Shown here in pieces: positions 34,451-42,736 of a stretch of 64,000 nt of DNA; the first letter of the stretch is position 1; each line of letters begins with the position of its first letter. Source of the stretch: Chryseobacterium sp. MYb264 (GTDB taxonomy: Bacteria; Bacteroidota; Bacteroidia; Flavobacteriales; Weeksellaceae). Under the pieces are notes generated by a model. It was not told where the DNA came from. It saw nothing but the letters and a program-made list of their open reading frames with translations, and did not search any database. The stretch spans positions 496,001 through 560,000 of the forward strand of contig NZ_CP142422.1 in NCBI RefSeq assembly GCF_035974275.1. Direction: 5' to 3'. The position numbers and the translations under genes were made by a program.

Positions 34451-35002
34451 ATGAAAAATGCACTTTTAATTATTGATATTCAGAATGATTATTTCCCAGG
34501 TGGAAGTCATACGCTTGATCAGCCGGAAAATGCAGGGGAGAATGCAGGGAAATTACTTGAAAATGCCCGTAAAATTGGTATGGAAATTATCCATATTCAG
34601 CATATTGCCGTGAATGATGGCGCAGATTTCTTTCTACCCGATACATACGGAGCTGAGATTCATGAATGTGTAAAACCTGTGGGAAATGAAAAAATAATTA
34701 AAAAGAATTATCCTAACAGTTTCAGAGAAACTGAGCTTCTTACTTATTTACAAGCAGGGCAGATCGAAAATATTGTGGTGTGCGGAATGATGACAGATGT
34801 CTGTGTAGATGCAACTGTAAGAGCGGCAATGGATTTAGGTTTTTCCACCACGCTCATTGGTGATGCCTGCGCTACGGAAAGTAGAACACTGTATGGTGAA
34901 GTCATAGAAGCTCGCGGTATTCATTCCGGTTATCTTGCCGGGCTTACAGCATTAGGCGGGCTTTATGCCAACGTGATAACTACCGAAGACTATCTTAAAT
35001 AA
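34451..35002 (+). CDS. Isochorismatase-family cysteine hydrolase, predicted cytosolic copy
   Basis: 183 residues, no signal peptide. The catalytic triad of the family is present: Asp9 (LLIIDIQNDYF), Lys85 (KKNYPNSF) and Cys118 (GMMTDVCVDA). It belongs to the YcaC/PncA-like amidohydrolase group. Substrates in the family include nicotinamide, ureidoacrylate and isochorismate, and the one here is unknown. First of three tandem paralogues; copies 2 and 3 carry export signals. The promoter with the Fnr-like palindrome lies just upstream. Confidence 0.88.
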   Translation: MKNALLIIDIQNDYFPGGSHTLDQPENAGENAGKLLENARKIGMEIIHIQHIAVNDGADFFLPDTYGAEIHECVKPVGNEKIIKKNYPNSFRETELLTYLQAGQIENIVVCGMMTDVCVDATVRAAMDLGFSTTLIGDACATESRTLYGEVIEARGIHSGYLAGLTALGGLYANVITTEDYLK

Positions 35003-35046
35003 GACCGAAAACAATTTATAATAATTAACTAAAATTAAAACGAATA

Positions 35047-35691
35047 ATGAAATTTCTTTTGAAAAGCTGTACGGTCGCATTTGTCCTGCTTATTTCTTTT
35101 TTCCAAAATGTACATGCACAAAATGCAAATATTGATAACAGTGCACTCCTTATTATTGATGTTCAGAACGATTATTTTCCTGGGGGAAAAATGACTCTTG
35201 TTAACGCTACAGAAGCAGGCGTGAAAACACAGGAGCTTCTAAAGATCTACCGGGCAAAAGGACGACCGGTGATCCATATCAAACATATCGCGACCAATGC
35301 GGGAGCTACTTTCTTCCTACCCAATACTCCGGGTGCGGAGATTAATGAACTGGTAACTCCCAAGGCTGATGAAAAAGTGATTGTTAAACACTATCCCAAC
35401 AGTTTTCGGGAAACAGACCTGTTGCAATATCTTAAAAGTATAGGAGTCAAAAACCTTGTGATAACCGGGATGATGACCGATGTCTGCGTAGTTTCTACCA
35501 CAAGAGCGGCTTTCGATTTCGGCTTTGGCAATACAGTTATAAGTGATGCTACGGCTACAAGAGACCGTAACCTTAACGGAAAAACAATCCCCGCAGCCAA
35601 TGTACAGAAATCTTACCTGGCAGGGCTAAATGCTTTGGGGAGTTTGTACGCGAAAGTAAAGACCACGTCGCAGTTTGTTAACGGGCAGTAA
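35047..35691 (+). CDS. Isochorismatase-family cysteine hydrolase, predicted periplasmic copy
   Basis: 214 residues. A Sec signal peptide of ~25 residues ends at HAQ and is followed directly by the hydrolase domain. The triad is Asp38, Lys114 and Cys147 (GMMTDVCVVS). Exported members of this family are uncommon. It is more similar to copy 3 than to copy 1 (shared LPNTPGAEIN and VKHYPNSFR). It lies 44 bp after copy 1, so probably one transcript. Confidence 0.87.
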   Translation: MKFLLKSCTVAFVLLISFFQNVHAQNANIDNSALLIIDVQNDYFPGGKMTLVNATEAGVKTQELLKIYRAKGRPVIHIKHIATNAGATFFLPNTPGAEINELVTPKADEKVIVKHYPNSFRETDLLQYLKSIGVKNLVITGMMTDVCVVSTTRAAFDFGFGNTVISDATATRDRNLNGKTIPAANVQKSYLAGLNALGSLYAKVKTTSQFVNGQ

Positions 35692-35734
35692 ATAAAATAA
35701 AAACAAAAGTTACAATTTAATTCAATAAAAAAAC

Positions 35735-36379
35735 ATGAAAAAATTATTTTTAGGGGTATTATCTTTAATGCTGATTGTACTTACAGCGTGCCACGATTCG
35801 GACGCTGTTAAAAATAGCCAGTCGGATACAGCGTTACTTATTATCGATGTGCAGAATGATTATTTCCCTGGAGGAAATATGGAACTTGTAGGAGCGAATG
35901 AGGCGGGAGAAAATGCCCGGAAAATGCTGGAGTACTTTAGGGTTAACAATCTTCCTGTTATTCATATTCGGCATATTGCTAACAATGAAGGAGCCACTTT
36001 TTTCCTGCCTAACACGCCGGGAGCCGAAATCAACGCTGTGGTGGCACCTAAAAAAGGAGAAAAAGTAATCGTTAAACACTATCCTAATAGTTTTCGTGAT
36101 ACCGACCTGCAGGAGTATTTGCAGTCTAAAGGAATCAAGAATCTTGTGATTACTGGAATGATGACAGATGTCTGCGTAGAGTCTACAACAAGAGCGGCTT
36201 TTGATCTGGGTTATAAAAATACCATTATCGGAGATGCATGTGCCACGAGAAACCGAGAGCTTAACGGTGAGATGATACCTGCAGGTATTGTTCATGAGTC
36301 TTTTCTGGCGGGAGTTTCGGCGCTTGATAATCTTTACGCCATAATTGTTAATACACAAGACTATATCAGAGGAAAATAG
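35735..36379 (+). CDS. Isochorismatase-family cysteine hydrolase, predicted lipoprotein copy
   Basis: 214 residues. The lipoprotein signal ends in the lipobox LTAC (acylated Cys19), followed by a short polar linker and the hydrolase domain. The triad Asp38, Lys114 and Cys147 (GMMTDVCVES) is intact. The residue after the Cys is His, then Asp-Ser-Asp, so sorting to the outer membrane or surface is possible but not certain. Last of the three tandem copies; a hairpin follows before the regulator gene. Confidence 0.87.
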   Translation: MKKLFLGVLSLMLIVLTACHDSDAVKNSQSDTALLIIDVQNDYFPGGNMELVGANEAGENARKMLEYFRVNNLPVIHIRHIANNEGATFFLPNTPGAEINAVVAPKKGEKVIVKHYPNSFRDTDLQEYLQSKGIKNLVITGMMTDVCVESTTRAAFDLGYKNTIIGDACATRNRELNGEMIPAGIVHESFLAGVSALDNLYAIIVNTQDYIRGK

Positions 36380-36409
36380 CAGTCATAAAAAAATAATATG
36401 ATGATAAAT

Positions 36410-36436
36410 AAAGATACCAGTATTATTGGTATCTTT
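36410..36436 (+). terminator. Hairpin between isochorismatase copy 3 and the regulator
   Basis: AAAGATACCA (36410-36419) and TGGTATCTTT (36427-36436) are exact inverses around a 7-nt loop, with a short T-rich tail. It could reduce read-through into the regulator gene. Confidence 0.65.
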
Positions 36437-36454
36437 ATTTGTAAAAAATAGAGA

Positions 36455-37039
36455 ATGTTTGAGAAGCTTTATCAAAATATAAGTCTCAGGGTCCGCTTTT
36501 CTGAAGAAGAGTTTAAACATTTTTCGGCTCCGTTTGAGCATAAAAAGTTTAAGAAAAGGGAAGTCGTTCTCAGTGAAGGAGAGTACTGTCTGTTTGAAGG
36601 TTTTGTTATCAGCGGATGTTTTAAGGTGTATTTTCTGAATGAAGAAGGGTTTGAACAGACGCTGTATTTTGCGGTTGAAAATTGGTGGATCGTAGATCTT
36701 GACAGTCTTATTAATAATGTTCCGAGTACTTTGAATATTGAGGCTCTGGAAGATAGTGAGGTTTTGATGATCTCCAAAAAAGAGAAAAACAGATTGTATG
36801 AGACTATGCCTCAGGTAGAAAAGCTGTTCAGAATAATGAATCAGCAGACCTCTATTTCTTTGCAGAGAAGAATTTTATCGCTTATGAATAAAACGGCAGA
36901 TAGGAGATATCTGGAATTTTTAGAAAAATATCCGACCCTTGAACAGCGCTTAACTCAGCAGCAGGTGGCTTCCTATCTGGGTATTTCCCATGAGTTTTTG
37001 AGCAAAATCAGAAAAAGGATTGTTCTGGGGAGATCATGA
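36455..37039 (+). CDS. Crp/Fnr-family transcriptional regulator
   Basis: 194 residues. The N-terminal cyclic-nucleotide-binding-like barrel (~20-120, REVVLSEGEYCLFEGFVISGCFKVYF) is followed by a dimer helix (~125-145) and a C-terminal helix-turn-helix (LTQQQVASYLGISHEFLSKIRKRI). No Cys cluster for an Fe-S sensor and no complete cAMP-binding motif are visible, so the signal is unknown. It is the fourth gene of the isochorismatase cluster. The TTGA-N6-TCAA palindrome at that promoter is a fitting target. Confidence 0.88.
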   Translation: MFEKLYQNISLRVRFSEEEFKHFSAPFEHKKFKKREVVLSEGEYCLFEGFVISGCFKVYFLNEEGFEQTLYFAVENWWIVDLDSLINNVPSTLNIEALEDSEVLMISKKEKNRLYETMPQVEKLFRIMNQQTSISLQRRILSLMNKTADRRYLEFLEKYPTLEQRLTQQQVASYLGISHEFLSKIRKRIVLGRS

Positions 37040-37471
37040 ATTTCCATAAAGATTTGCCTAAACAGCTATTTACACTCATATCACCTCATTTTTGGTGTCT
37101 TTTGAGGCTCTTTTAAACATTATTTATCATTTTTACGTGAATAGGAATCCGTTAGATCTTCGGATGATCAGTAAATTTTTATCTCAAAACAAAAGTGAAA
37201 TAATAAATTCATGAAATTCAGTAGGTTATTGGTTGATTGCGGAGGGGATTTTAATAGCCACCTGCCGTAGGAATAGAATTACTCAATCAGATGAATAGCT
37301 ATTTTTAATCTCATTTTATTTTAACTTTCATTTTAAATTTTTCCTAATAAAATACATCTTATTAAGAATGATTCAAAATAGCGCTAACAGGGGCTAAAGT
37401 GATAAAAAACAGCTTTTTTTAACGTCTTTATGGTTTATCATGCTTATTTTTGCATGTCAAGTATATAAATC
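37040..37471. other. Intergenic region upstream of ccsBA
   Basis: AT-rich with no ORF. A -7 element is at 37445-37452. Nothing else that I can support. Confidence 0.5.
37445..37452 (+). promoter_or_regulatory. -7 element of ccsBA
   Basis: TATTTTTG, 19 bp before the ATG at 37472. No clear -33 element. Confidence 0.45.
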
Positions 37472-40400
37472 ATGAAGAAGCTCCAAGATATTCTTATCTC
37501 AACCAGGACAATGGCAGTGTTGTTGCTGGTTTACGCGTTCGCGATGGCTTATGCAACGTTCCTTGAAAATGATTATGGAACGCCTACAGCAAAAGCCTTA
37601 ATTTATGAAGCAAAATGGTTTGAACTCATCATGCTGTTGCTCATTCTCAACTTTATCGGAAATATCGGAAGATATAGACTTTGGAAAAGAGAAAAATGGC
37701 CGATTTTGGTTTTCCACTTAGCATTTGTATTGATCTTCGTTGGAGGTGCTATCACAAGATACATCAGTTTTGAAGGAACAATGCATATTCGTGAAGGGGA
37801 AACATCCAACGAAATTGTGACCGACAAAAATTTCTTTAAAATTAAAATTGAAGAAAAAGGAGATGCCCTGGATTATCAGGATATTCCATATATGATGTCG
37901 CCGTTGCACAAAGATTTTAATGCCACTTACGATTTCCGCGGGAAACAAATCAAAATTGAAACTAAAGATTATATTCAGAGAAAAAAAGACAGCTTAATTG
38001 CTGATCCTAATGGTGCTGAATATCTTCATTTGGTATCCACAGGAAATACAGGAAGACAAAATATCTACATTAAACCGGGAGAAACCAAATCGATCAACGG
38101 AACTTTGGTGACGTTTAACAGAGCGATTGATGGCGCTGTTGAGTTTAGAAATGATGGTGGAAAATTATTCATCAAAACTCCTGTAGATGCAACGTATATG
38201 ACGATGGCAACACAGGCAACGGGAAATACAGCGAAAGACGAATTTCAGCCGTTGGCTATGAGAAGCTTATATACAATTAATGAATTGAAATTAGTTGTAC
38301 CTGAGGGACTTAAAAAAGGAAAGTTACTGGCTTATGAAGGCGACAGAAAAAAGGATCTGAACGTTCCTGATATGTTGAAAGTTGAAATTCAGGGTCCTAA
38401 AACAAAACAATTGGTTGAATTATCAGTTGAGAAAGGAAATCCAAATGGTTTCAAACAAATCACCATGGATGGTTTAAATATTATGTTAGGTTTCGGACCT
38501 AAAGTGTATAACACTCCTTTTGCACTTAAATTAGATGATTTCGTGATGGAAACCTATCCGGGAAGTTCATCGCCAAGTGCATATGAAAGTCATATTAAAA
38601 TTATTGATGAAGGAAAGGAAACTCCTTTTAAAATTTATATGAACCACGTTTTGAATCATAAAGGATATCGCTTCTTTCAGTCTAGTTTCGATCCGGACAG
38701 AATGGGGACTGTACTTTCTGTAAACCACGATTATTGGGGAACATTGATTTCTTATATCGGATATACATTTTTATTCGGGGGAATGTTCTTTATGTTCTTC
38801 TGGAAAGGAACACATTTCTGGAAATTAAATAAAATGCTGAAAGATGTAAACAAAAAGAAAACAGCTGCTGTTGTTTTATTACTTTTAAGCTTCGGTTTAA
38901 ATGCTCAGAAAATTGAAACCCACGGAACAACCGACGGAAGCAGGGAACATATTCATGTAGAAGGTGATGGTCATACGCATGATACGAACGCTGAAACCAT
39001 TCGCCCTCAGGGGGCGCAGCCTTTCGGTAAAATGAAAGTGGTTTCTGCAGATGAAATTATTGCCAGAAACAAAATCAGCGCAGAACATGCCGATAAATTC
39101 GGACATCTTTTAGTGCAGAACTTTGAGGGAAGAATTGTTCCCATCAATACGGAAGCACTTGATGTATTAAGAAAACTGTATAAAAAAGATGAATTCAAAG
39201 GAACTGACGGCAAATCCCTTACTGCAGACCAGTGGTTTTTATCAGTAAATACAGATACGCCGAGTTGGACAATGGTTCCTATGATTAAAATAGGATCAAA
39301 AGGAGGTGATGCATTAAAGCAAAAAACAAAAGCTAATGATGATGATTATACATCATTAATGAATCTTTTTCCGGCAGATAAAAACGGAAACCTAACGTAT
39401 ATTCTTGAAGGTGATTATAATGCAGCTTTCCGTAAAAAACCGTCTGAACAAACGAATTATGATAAAGAAGTCATTGCTGTCAATGAAAGAGTTCAGATTT
39501 TTAATGAATTTTTCAGCGGACAGTTTATGAGAATCGTTCCTGTAAAAAATGATGCCAATCACACATGGCATTCCTGGCTGGATCAGAAATTCGAACCGGA
39601 TACGGAATCTCAGCAGGTTATGGGACCTTATTTTGCTGAGGTTTTACAGGCTCAGCAATCCGGAAATTGGTCTAAGGCAGATACTGAATTAGCAAAGCTT
39701 TCAGAGTATCAGCAAAAATGGGGTAAAGCGGTTGTTCCTGCAAAATCTAAAGTAGATCTTGAGGTTTTCATGAATAAGGTTAATATCAATTTTAAGTTGT
39801 TGATCTTCTATACCATTGTTGGAGGTCTGCTTCTCATTCTCGGTTTTGTTGAATTATTTAAGAAAAATAAAGTTTTAAATAAAGCGATTAAAGTAATTAT
39901 CGTACTTGGGATTATTGGCTATGCTTTCCATTTCTTAGGATTGGTGGCGAGATGGTATATTTCAGGTCACGCACCTTGGAGTAACGGTTACGAAGCTATT
40001 ATCTTTATCTCTTGGGTAGGTATTACTGCTGGTTTAATTTTATATAGAAATTCAAACGCTTTGATTCCTGCAGCTGGATTTATGGTGGCGGTTATTATGA
40101 TGGGATTTGCACACGGCGGTTCAGCGCTTGATCCGCAGATTACACCGCTTGTGCCTGTATTAAAATCATATTGGTTGATCGTTCACGTAGCGATTATTAC
40201 TTCAAGTTATGGTTTCTTCGCCTTGTCGATGATCATCGCTGTAATTTCACTGGTATTCTATATTATTTCAAATAAAGAAACGTATAAAATTCACCATGAT
40301 ACCACATTGAAGGAATTAGTAATTGTCTCTGAAATGTCTTTAACGATTGGTTTGTTTGCGTTAACCGTAGGAAACTTCTTAGGAGGAATCTGGGCCAACG

Positions 40401-40717
40401 AATCCTGGGGAAGATATTGGAGCTGGGACCCGAAAGAAACCTGGGCATTCATCTCAATCATGGTGTACGCATTTGTATTACACATGAGATTGGTTCCGGG
40501 ATTAAGAAGCAAATGGGCATTCCACGTAGCGACAATGTTTGCATTCTGTTCAATGGTAATGACGTATTTCGGAGTTAATTATTACCTAAGCGGATTACAC
40601 TCTTATGCGGCAGGAGATCCGGTTCCGGTTCCGGCTTGGGTCTATATCGGATTGGCCTCAATGGCACTTTTATCAGCTGTTTCTTTCTTTAAATTTAAAG
40701 CGTTAAACAAGAAGTAA
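37472..40717 (+). CDS. Cytochrome c biogenesis protein, CcsB(ResB)-CcsA fusion
   Basis: 1,081 residues. The N-terminal ~460 residues are ResB/CcsB-like, with membrane helices at ~12-30, 48-65, 77-95 and 425-445 around a large periplasmic domain. A short cytoplasmic/TM joint (~465-485) and a His-rich segment (HIHVEGDGHTHD, ~490) lead to a second periplasmic region. The C-terminal ~300 residues are CcsA with eight helices and the haem-handling WWD motif (WGRYWSWDPKETWA, ~977). System II apparatus exporting haem and attaching it to apocytochromes c. CcsBA fusions are typical of Bacteroidota and Epsilonproteobacteria. Confidence 0.93.
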   Translation: MKKLQDILISTRTMAVLLLVYAFAMAYATFLENDYGTPTAKALIYEAKWFELIMLLLILNFIGNIGRYRLWKREKWPILVFHLAFVLIFVGGAITRYISFEGTMHIREGETSNEIVTDKNFFKIKIEEKGDALDYQDIPYMMSPLHKDFNATYDFRGKQIKIETKDYIQRKKDSLIADPNGAEYLHLVSTGNTGRQNIYIKPGETKSINGTLVTFNRAIDGAVEFRNDGGKLFIKTPVDATYMTMATQATGNTAKDEFQPLAMRSLYTINELKLVVPEGLKKGKLLAYEGDRKKDLNVPDMLKVEIQGPKTKQLVELSVEKGNPNGFKQITMDGLNIMLGFGPKVYNTPFALKLDDFVMETYPGSSSPSAYESHIKIIDEGKETPFKIYMNHVLNHKGYRFFQSSFDPDRMGTVLSVNHDYWGTLISYIGYTFLFGGMFFMFFWKGTHFWKLNKMLKDVNKKKTAAVVLLLLSFGLNAQKIETHGTTDGSREHIHVEGDGHTHDTNAETIRPQGAQPFGKMKVVSADEIIARNKISAEHADKFGHLLVQNFEGRIVPINTEALDVLRKLYKKDEFKGTDGKSLTADQWFLSVNTDTPSWTMVPMIKIGSKGGDALKQKTKANDDDYTSLMNLFPADKNGNLTYILEGDYNAAFRKKPSEQTNYDKEVIAVNERVQIFNEFFSGQFMRIVPVKNDANHTWHSWLDQKFEPDTESQQVMGPYFAEVLQAQQSGNWSKADTELAKLSEYQQKWGKAVVPAKSKVDLEVFMNKVNINFKLLIFYTIVGGLLLILGFVELFKKNKVLNKAIKVIIVLGIIGYAFHFLGLVARWYISGHAPWSNGYEAIIFISWVGITAGLILYRNSNALIPAAGFMVAVIMMGFAHGGSALDPQITPLVPVLKSYWLIVHVAIITSSYGFFALSMIIAVISLVFYIISNKETYKIHHDTTLKELVIVSEMSLTIGLFALTVGNFLGGIWANESWGRYWSWDPKETWAFISIMVYAFVLHMRLVPGLRSKWAFHVATMFAFCSMVMTYFGVNYYLSGLHSYAAGDPVPVPAWVYIGLASMALLSAVSFFKFKALNKK

Positions 40718-41030
40718 ATTCCATTTATAAATAAAAAAGAATCCCTGAAATTAATTTTCAGGGATTTTTTTTATGCAATTTTAGCAACTTAGGAAACTGA
40801 AACGTTAAGAAAATTAAAAATTAATCCGTTAAAAATTCCCACTGTTCGAAGTGCGACACAAATGTTCAATCCAAGAACCAATCCTGAAATCGCGTAAGTT
40901 TTGGGGATTTTAGTATTAAATTTTAATTTTTAGCGGAAGTTTCCAAGTCTTGAACTTTTGTTTCAAGACAAAAGAAATTATTACTATCTTTATGATATCA
41001 AAATAATATCAAATTTAAAAAATAATATTT
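40718..41030. other. Intergenic region with alternative hairpins upstream of the SPFH gene
   Basis: After the ccsBA terminator there is an AT-rich leader with two mutually exclusive stems: GTCTTGAA (40947-40954) with TTCAAGAC (40962-40969), and CTTTTGT (40955-40961) with ACAAAAG (40968-40974). No ORF. Confidence 0.5.
40740..40773 (+). terminator. ccsBA terminator
   Basis: AATCCCTGAAA and TTTCAGGGATT are exact inverses around a 5-nt loop, followed by a run of Ts. Confidence 0.85.
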
Positions 41031-41897
41031 ATGGAAAAAATCTTAAAACCAATTTCAGGTTACCTTACATTAGTCATTTGTTTAGGCTTATTTATTGTAT
41101 CGGCATACCTTTTTATTACGGCTGTTGAAACTAATATTTTGCTGGTGGGTGTGGCATTGATCTGTTTTCTTCTTTCATGCTTTTTACTGAAAGGTTTAAT
41201 GATCATTCAGCCCAACCATTCAAGAGTGCTGAATTTTTTCGGGAAATATGTAGGTACCGTCAAGGATAATGGTTTGTTCTTTATCAACCCTCTTTATTCA
41301 TCCCAAAAGATCAGTCTCCGTTCTGAAAATTTACAAGGTCAGACTCTTAAGGTAAATGACAAAATGGGAAATCCCATTGAGATCGCAGTAGTCATCGTGT
41401 GGAAAGTGGGAGATACCTATAAAGCAGCATTTGATGTAGAACGATATTCAGATTTTGTGAGAATGCAGAGTGAAGCTGCGGTACGTCATCTGGCGATGAG
41501 CTTTCCTTATGATAATCTTGAAGATGATCATGCGCCGATTACCTTAAGAGAGGGTGGCGATAAAATTAATGCAATTTTAGAACAGGAACTTACGGACCGG
41601 CTTTCAAAAGCGGGAATTACGATTCAGGAAGCAAGAATTTCACACCTGGCCTATGCCTCAGAAATTGCAGGGGCAATGCTGCAAAGACAGCAGGCTACGG
41701 CCATAGTTGCAGCGAGAACTAAAATAGTTGAAGGTGCTGTGGGAATGGTCGATTTAGCCTTGAAAAAACTTTCGGAAGAGAATATTGTTGAATTGGATGA
41801 TGAGAGAAAGGCAGCGATGGTAAGCAATTTAATGGTCGTTCTTTGTGGAGAAAAAGCAGCAACCCCAATTTTGAATGCAGGAACGCTTTATAATTAA
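41031..41897 (+). CDS. SPFH/Band-7 domain membrane protein
   Basis: 288 residues. Two N-terminal membrane helices (~15-35 and ~40-62) precede an SPFH domain (~65-235; RVLNFFGKYVGTVKDNGLFFINPL, LRSENLQGQTLKVNDKMGNPIEIAVVIVWKV) and a helical Ala-rich tail. It resembles the stomatin/YqfA group of membrane-scaffold proteins. No NfeD-type protease partner is nearby. The next gene is a small Arc-like DNA-binding protein, 150 bp downstream behind a dispersed-repeat-like gap; SPFH/Arc pairs recur in bacteria and may be coupled. Confidence 0.88.
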   Translation: MEKILKPISGYLTLVICLGLFIVSAYLFITAVETNILLVGVALICFLLSCFLLKGLMIIQPNHSRVLNFFGKYVGTVKDNGLFFINPLYSSQKISLRSENLQGQTLKVNDKMGNPIEIAVVIVWKVGDTYKAAFDVERYSDFVRMQSEAAVRHLAMSFPYDNLEDDHAPITLREGGDKINAILEQELTDRLSKAGITIQEARISHLAYASEIAGAMLQRQQATAIVAARTKIVEGAVGMVDLALKKLSEENIVELDDERKAAMVSNLMVVLCGEKAATPILNAGTLYN

Positions 41898-41939
41898 TCG
41901 GGAAGGATTAATAATTAAATTTTGCTTTGTAAAGTTTGC

Positions 41940-42045
41940 AATAAAGAGTTCTCGCACTGTCAGTCTGAGCGTAGTCGAAGATTTTGATAGTCTATCATGG
42001 CCTTTGCGACCTTAAATAAAGTAATTAAAAGAAAATCCTTGCGAC
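41940..42045. repeat. Probable dispersed-repeat debris between the SPFH and Arc-like genes
   Basis: The segment contains CTGAGCGTAGTCGAAG and two CTTTGCGACC/CCTTGCGACC words. From memory these are abundant intergenic words in Chryseobacterium and Flavobacterium genomes; only this copy is in the window. Confidence 0.4.
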
Positions 42046-42088
42046 CTTTATGTTAAAAATCAAGGGAGAAATTAGAAAAAAATCAAAA

Positions 42089-42277
42089 ATGAAATCAGAA
42101 AAAGCTCAAAATCCTTCCGAAAACAAAGGCAAAAAATCTTTCGTCTTAAGGATCGATGAGTCCACATACAAGCTTTTGGAGAAATGGGCGAATGATGAAT
42201 TCCGAAGTGTAAACGGGCAGATTGAGTATTTGCTGCATCAAAGTTTAACAAATTCGGGAAGAAAAAAGAAAGAATAG
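42089..42277 (+). CDS. Arc-like ribbon-helix-helix DNA-binding protein
   Basis: 62 residues from the ATG at 42089; an in-frame ATG at 42050 would give 75 residues with a Lys-rich extension. The C-terminal ribbon-helix-helix reads SFVLRIDESTYKLLEKWANDEF followed by SVNGQIEYLL, the Arc/MetJ pattern. Very basic tail (GRKKKE). It follows the SPFH gene in the same direction. Such small Arc proteins are sometimes antitoxins, but no toxin gene is adjacent. Confidence 0.75.
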   Translation: MKSEKAQNPSENKGKKSFVLRIDESTYKLLEKWANDEFRSVNGQIEYLLHQSLTNSGRKKKE

Positions 42278-42350
42278 TAGGTGCCTCCCAGGTGCTTATT
42301 TAGAATTTGTATTCGAGATGTGAGTCCTAAAGAATTCGGAGACCTCCTAA

Positions 42351-42379
42351 AAAAAGCAGAGAAAATATCTCTGCTTTTT
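42351..42379. terminator. Bidirectional terminator after the Arc-like gene
   Basis: AAAAAGCAGAGA (42351-42362) and TCTCTGCTTTTT (42368-42379) are exact inverses around a 5-nt loop; serves the Arc gene and the convergent 66-residue gene. Confidence 0.85.
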
Positions 42380-42401
42380 GTGTTTTTTTATTTCAATTAA
42401 A

Positions 42402-42602
42402 TTAATCAAATATTCCTGTAAAATACCCTGCAATCACACTCCATGCATTTTTTCCGAGAAAATAAATAAGTGTAGAGGAAATGATTCCTTTTACGGTAAA
42501 AAATATAATCCCACCGATTCCAAATTTCTTCACCAGGCTTTTCCATTTCGATGGTTTCTTTTCTTCTGCAGCCGGCTCGTTGATCGTCTTATTATTTTCC
42601 AT
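42402..42602 (-). CDS. Small single-pass membrane protein, unknown function
   Basis: 66 residues. A charged N-terminus (NNKTINEPAAEEKKPSKWKSLVKK) is followed by one or two hydrophobic segments (FGIGGIIFFTVKGIISSTLIYFLG and WSVIAGYFTGIF). The clean start, the hydrophobic distribution and the good terminator downstream support a real gene. I recognise no family. Confidence 0.6.
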   Translation of the reverse strand: MENNKTINEPAAEEKKPSKWKSLVKKFGIGGIIFFTVKGIISSTLIYFLGKNAWSVIAGYFTGIFD

Positions 42603-42736
42603 TTCTGAAATTCAAATGATTACCTTACAAAGATAAGCATGTTTATAATTAGTCCAAATAAAAAACAACTTAAAAAATTAAAATTTTGCGGTTCGCATAA
42701 TATTTTTAACTTTAGGCAAAACGAAAAGTAATATTT

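Noticed and set aside
34451..36379. Siderophore biosynthesis cluster
   Set aside because: Isochorismatase-family membership alone does not imply isochorismate chemistry; no ent/dhb-type synthase, NRPS or carrier domain is present.
42089..42277. Antitoxin of a toxin-antitoxin pair
   Set aside because: No small toxin-like gene is adjacent; the next gene is convergent and encodes a membrane peptide behind a terminator.
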